Assembly (NCBI GenBank): GCA_027044845.1
Contig: JALUBM010000158.1
Location: 1 to 6,033 of the forward strand
Source of the DNA: Sulfurimonas sp.
GTDB taxonomy: Bacteria; Campylobacterota; Campylobacteria; Campylobacterales; Sulfurimonadaceae
DNA: 6,033 bases
Direction: 5' to 3'
Below are positions 5,050 to 6,033 of the stretch, in pieces. Position numbers and translations under genes: made by a program. The first letter of the stretch is position 1; each line of letters begins with the position of its first letter. The notes under the pieces were generated by a model, which was not told the DNA's origin, did not search any database, and was given only the letters and a program-made list of their open reading frames with translations.

Positions 5050-5535
5050 TTAACCTTCACATCCACCAAGTGCAACATCTAAAGTTTTTTGAGCAGCATA
5101 GAGCTTGCCATCATTCCCTTGTGCTACGATTGTAATAGTTCCAGATGAAGCCATTTTAATTTTGATAGAGTATTTATTAATACTATATTTGTTCACATCT
5201 ACAACTAGTACAGCTGCTTCAGGATTAGCATTTTGAAAAACTGCGATACTTTTTATATCTTTGTCTGTTGAAAAATCAACAGGAATAGCACCACCATTAC
5301 TCGCAACATCAGGAGCTTTTAGTTTTACACCCTCCATAGTTAAAGAGTTTGAGCCATAAAGTGCTTTAATAGCACTCATTACACCCTCTTCAGTCACCTT
5401 AGTACCATTCATTACATTCTTAGTCGTCCATACATCTGGCTTTGATTTTCTAAAATCTGCTGCTCTTACGCTTGCAGGTACAACAGCTAAAGCTAACGCA
5501 CCTAAAGTCATACTTAAAAATTTTCTTCTTTCCAT
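5050..5535 (-). CDS. soxY: Sulfur-carrier protein SoxY (Tat-exported)
   Basis: 161 aa. SoxY carries thiosulfate-derived sulfur covalently on a cysteine at its flexible C-terminal arm, in the periplasm, as a dimer with SoxZ. The N-terminus MERRKFLSMTLGALALAVV is a twin-arginine signal (RRKFL then a hydrophobic core), with likely cleavage after SVRA near residue 25. The body shows the SoxY pattern: NGTKVTEEGV at 43-52, an Ala/Val-rich strand at about 107-112, IKIKMASSGTITIVAQ at 124-139, and DGKLYAAQKTLDVALGG leading to the arm. The carrier cysteine is C159. The arm reads GGCEG, while the textbook motif is GGCGG. NKYSI occurs twice in tandem at 115-124. A ribosome-binding site (AAAGGAT, complement of 5543-5548) lies seven bases before the ATG, and soxD ends 17 nt upstream. 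The order soxD-soxY-soxZ suggests a soxCDYZ cluster. Confidence 0.95.
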   Translation of the reverse strand: MERRKFLSMTLGALALAVVPASVRAADFRKSKPDVWTTKNVMNGTKVTEEGVMSAIKALYGSNSLTMEGVKLKAPDVASNGGAIPVDFSTDKDIKSIAVFQNANPEAAVLVVDVNKYSINKYSIKIKMASSGTITIVAQGNDGKLYAAQKTLDVALGGCEG

Positions 5536-5552
5536 TTTCTTATCCTTTTATT

Positions 5553-6033
5553 TTATTTACTGTGACTTACTATGTAGTCAGCCACTGATTCAAAGTCAGC
5601 GTCTGAAAGACTTGACCCACCTTTTGGAGGCATACCATTTATACCTTTAATACCATTTTTGTAAATATCATTCATGCCTTTTGCAATATACGGTGCCCAG
5701 TCTGTTTTATTTCCTAATACTGGAGCACCCATTCCCTCTGAACCGTGACACATGACACAGTTCGCACTATATGCTTTTTCGGCATTAAAAGCTGTACTTT
5801 TTACTTTTGGCAAATCTCTTACTTCAGATAATGGTGGATGAAAATCATGTATTCCTCCACCTTTAATATAAACTACTTTCGCAGTTGGCTCTTGACAATT
5901 TTTCATGCATCTTGATGCTGGATTTTTAACATCATATGTTTGTCCACCAAAGTTTTTAGGGTTAGCATAAAACTTACGCACATTTTCAGGACCATTTGGA
6001 CCGTCAATATTAGGCTCAAATCCACCTCTATTT
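5553..6033 (-). CDS. soxD: SoxD, c-type cytochrome subunit of SoxCD sulfur dehydrogenase (5' end outside window)
   Basis: Partial: the reading frame runs off the right edge, leaving 159 C-terminal residues. The codon at 5979-5981 is an internal valine, not the start. SoxD pairs with the molybdenum enzyme SoxC; SoxCD oxidizes the sulfane sulfur on SoxY and passes electrons to cytochromes in the periplasm. The visible part has a cysteine pair RCMKNC and then a conserved-looking IHDFHPPLSEVRDLP. A C-terminal class I cytochrome c domain follows, with heme motif CVMCH at visible residues 92-96 (5745-5759), GMGAP after it, probable axial Met in GMPPKGG (visible 134), and a closing helix ADYIVSH. 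SoxD proteins are typically diheme; the first heme domain would lie upstream, off the window. The name rests on the RCMKNC...HPP linker and on soxY following 17 nt downstream. Another c-type cytochrome is the main alternative. Confidence 0.8.
   Translation of the reverse strand, partial: NRGGFEPNIDGPNGPENVRKFYANPKNFGGQTYDVKNPASRCMKNCQEPTAKVVYIKGGGIHDFHPPLSEVRDLPKVKSTAFNAEKAYSANCVMCHGSEGMGAPVLGNKTDWAPYIAKGMNDIYKNGIKGINGMPPKGGSSLSDADFESVADYIVSHSK

Noticed and set aside
5979..5981. GTG as the start of the cytochrome gene
   Set aside because: The frame is open through all upstream bases to 6033 and encodes a sensible continuation (GFEPNIDGPNGPEN), so the GTG is an internal valine and the gene is cut by the window edge.
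1..6033. CRISPR array, tRNA/rRNA genes, insertion sequence or attachment site
   Set aside because: No regularly spaced repeats, no cloverleaf-like or rRNA-like stretch, no transposase or integrase frame and no terminal inverted repeats with target duplications were seen.

Overview
The window is AT-rich DNA (about two thirds A+T by eye) that looks like the chromosome of a sulfur-oxidizing Campylobacterota bacterium of the Sulfurimonas/Sulfurovum kind. Two observations point there. The cluster TPR protein - rnhA - rnc - aroC is, as I recall, also found in Helicobacter pylori (around HP0660-HP0663) and Campylobacter jejuni. A Sox thiosulfate-oxidation gene set (soxD-soxY-soxZ) lies alongside, as expected for free-living relatives and not for those pathogens. 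No database search was possible, so genus-level placement is inference.

Left half (1-3227, + strand): four tightly packed genes. A membrane-anchored TPR protein with a C-terminal four-cysteine zinc ribbon (LapB-like architecture) overlaps rnhA (RNase HI). rnhA is followed by rnc (RNase III), and rnc overlaps aroC (chorismate synthase) by one base. rnhA and aroC start with GTG. Between rnhA and rnc lie two competing start signals and a possible 4-codon minigene. This is probably one translationally coupled operon of housekeeping genes (RNA turnover and aromatic amino-acid supply).

Middle (3228-4147): a short gap with a weak terminator-like element and a good -10 box, then a multi-pass membrane protein of the DUF4395 type with two cysteine-pair motifs, probably starting at TTG. 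A bulged hairpin downstream marks the junction with the minus-strand genes.

Right half (4148-6033, - strand): reading right to left, the 3' part of soxD (c-type cytochrome subunit of the SoxCD dehydrogenase, cut by the window edge), soxY (Tat-exported carrier with the C-terminal swinging-arm cysteine), soxZ (its partner), two hairpins, and a small MOSC-domain protein. SoxYZ carries sulfur intermediates on a cysteine. SoxCD, whose catalytic subunit SoxC contains molybdenum cofactor and would lie just outside the window, oxidizes the bound sulfane sulfur. A MOSC protein next door could plausibly handle sulfur or molybdenum cofactor for this system, but this is only context.

I see no mobile element, CRISPR array, tRNA or rRNA. 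The most notable points are: the SoxY C-terminus reads GGCEG instead of the canonical GGCGG; the MOSC gene sits next to soxZ across two inverted repeats; RNase III has Asn at the position of E. coli Asp114; and the rnc translation-initiation region is unusual. I do not see clear evidence of a wholly new system.
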